Source of the DNA: Actinomycetes bacterium
GTDB taxonomy: Bacteria > Actinomycetota > Acidimicrobiia > Acidimicrobiales > UBA8190
Length of the DNA: 7,511 bases
Direction of reading: 5' to 3'
NCBI GenBank assembly: GCA_021798135.1
Contig: JAJZYI010000170.1
Location: 1 to 7,511, forward strand
Shown: positions 6,767-7,511 of the stretch, piece after piece
Position numbering within the stretch: position 1 is the stretch's first letter
Layout: each line of letters starts with the position of its first letter
Notes under the pieces: model-generated
Database searches by the model: none
What the model saw: the letters and a program-made list of their open reading frames with translations, nothing else
Told to the model about the DNA's origin: nothing
Position numbers and translations under genes: made by a program

Positions 6767-7511
6767 TCACGCACCGTCCGCTCCTCGCGGGCCGACCGAC
6801 GGTCCGGGGCGCCGACCGGGCCCGGCGTCGCGCCGCAGCGCGATGGCCAGGTTCCACGTGACCGTGTCCCCGACCACGGGCAGGTGCACCAGCGGCCGCG
6901 TCCAGCGCGGGTAGTAGCGGGGGAAGGCGTCGACCAGGCTGGTCCCCGGCAGCGACCGCACCTGCGCCAGGAAGCGGGCGCCGCCCAGCGGGAAGAGCGT
7001 GGAGCCGAAGCGGTTCTTCGGCGATGCGCCGTGCACCCGCTCGTAGCGCCGCAGGGCCCGGGCGCCGCCGAGGACGTGCCACGGCGAGGTCTCGTGCCCG
7101 CCCCACGGGCTCGCCCAGAGCGTGTAGTTGGCGAACACCATGCCCCCGGGCCGCGTGACGCGCACCATGTCGGCGACCAGCGCCAGCGGCTCGCGCACGT
7201 GCTCCAGGACGTTCGACGAGCAGGCCAGGTCGAACGAAGCGTCGGGGAACGGCAGGCGGCTGCCGTCGGCGACCACCGCCATCTCCAGGCCGCGCTCCCG
7301 GCAGTGCATCTCGTCCCAGTCGACGTCCACGGCGACCGCCGTCGCGCCCGCGGCCCGGAAGGCCTCGGCCAGGTCCCCGGGGCCGCTGCCGACGTCGACC
7401 AACCGGGCACCGGCCACCGGGTGCAGCTCGTCGACCAGCGCCACGGTGTCCGCCGCGAGCAGGCGGTAGAAGCGGTCCGGGTCGCGCTGCTCGTCGCGGA
7501 AGGCGCGCAGC
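6767..7511 (-). CDS. Class I SAM-dependent methyltransferase (Rv0224c-like), 5' end missing
   Basis: The last 247 residues are visible; the frame stays open to the right edge, so the N-terminus is outside the window. The GTG at 7444 is internal, because the 22 codons before it (LRAFRDEQRDPDRFYRLLAA then DT) match the conserved start of this family. Visible residues 37-46 hold the SAM-binding motif I, VDVGSGPGD. The acidic second motif is AVDVDWDEMH, then DGSRLPFPDASFDLACSSNV and LEHVREPL. RVTRPGGMVFANYTLW is the post-motif strand, and GGHETSPWHVLGGARA with PKNRFGSTLFPL are signatures shared with mycobacterial Rv0224c. The acceptor is unknown to me. The last 20 residues are Pro/Gly/Arg-rich and look unstructured. 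Its stop is 101 bases before the chosen start of the glycosyltransferase gene, or overlaps that gene's alternative GTG as GTGA, consistent with one operon and possible translational coupling. Confidence 0.88.
   Translation of the reverse strand, partial: LRAFRDEQRDPDRFYRLLAADTVALVDELHPVAGARLVDVGSGPGDLAEAFRAAGATAVAVDVDWDEMHCRERGLEMAVVADGSRLPFPDASFDLACSSNVLEHVREPLALVADMVRVTRPGGMVFANYTLWASPWGGHETSPWHVLGGARALRRYERVHGASPKNRFGSTLFPLGGARFLAQVRSLPGTSLVDAFPRYYPRWTRPLVHLPVVGDTVTWNLAIALRRDAGPGRRPGPSVGPRGADGA

Noticed and set aside
6666..7106. Upstream extension of the glycosyltransferase frame across the methyltransferase gene
   Set aside because: The translated part over the methyltransferase is Arg/Ala/Pro-rich and unlike any GT4, while the other frame there encodes clear methyltransferase motifs.

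Overview
The window is very GC-rich, with coding regions that use almost only G or C at the third codon position and GTG/TTG starts. This fits a high-GC actinobacterium. The three genes all resemble a neighbourhood known from mycobacteria: aftD (Rv0236c) and, nearby, Rv0224c and Rv0225. From memory of protein families, the best guess is a lineage outside the mycolic-acid bacteria, possibly Acidimicrobiia. That taxonomic guess is an inference and was not tested by a search.

Layout: positions 1-199 hold no convincing gene and are rich in palindromes. Positions 200-5104 (+) encode a 1634-residue AftD-like alpha-(1->3)-arabinofuranosyltransferase. It has an N-terminal multi-pass GT-C membrane part, a large exported region with two discoidin-like (F5/8 type C) carbohydrate-binding domains, a C-terminal membrane bundle and a repetitive Pro/Asp tail. 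Positions 5105-5273 separate two convergent transcripts. This spacer is C-rich next to aftD and then becomes a T-free block of GCGAAGC/GCGGAGC repeats. Positions 5274 to about 6665 (-) encode a GT-B fold, family 4 glycosyltransferase. Positions 6767-7511 (-) encode the C-terminal 247 residues of a class I SAM-dependent methyltransferase whose start lies beyond the right edge.

The methyltransferase and GT4 genes are co-directional, about 100 bp apart by the chosen start or overlapping by GTGA with an alternative start, so they probably share a transcript. Together the three products suggest a cell-envelope polysaccharide locus: GT4 would add a sugar in the cytoplasm, the methyltransferase would modify an unknown acceptor, and AftD would transfer arabinose from a polyprenyl-phosphate donor on the outer face of the membrane. 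That joint role is an inference from family membership and linkage. I saw no RNA gene, CRISPR array, insertion sequence or phage gene. The most unusual DNA feature is the skewed repeat spacer between the convergent genes.
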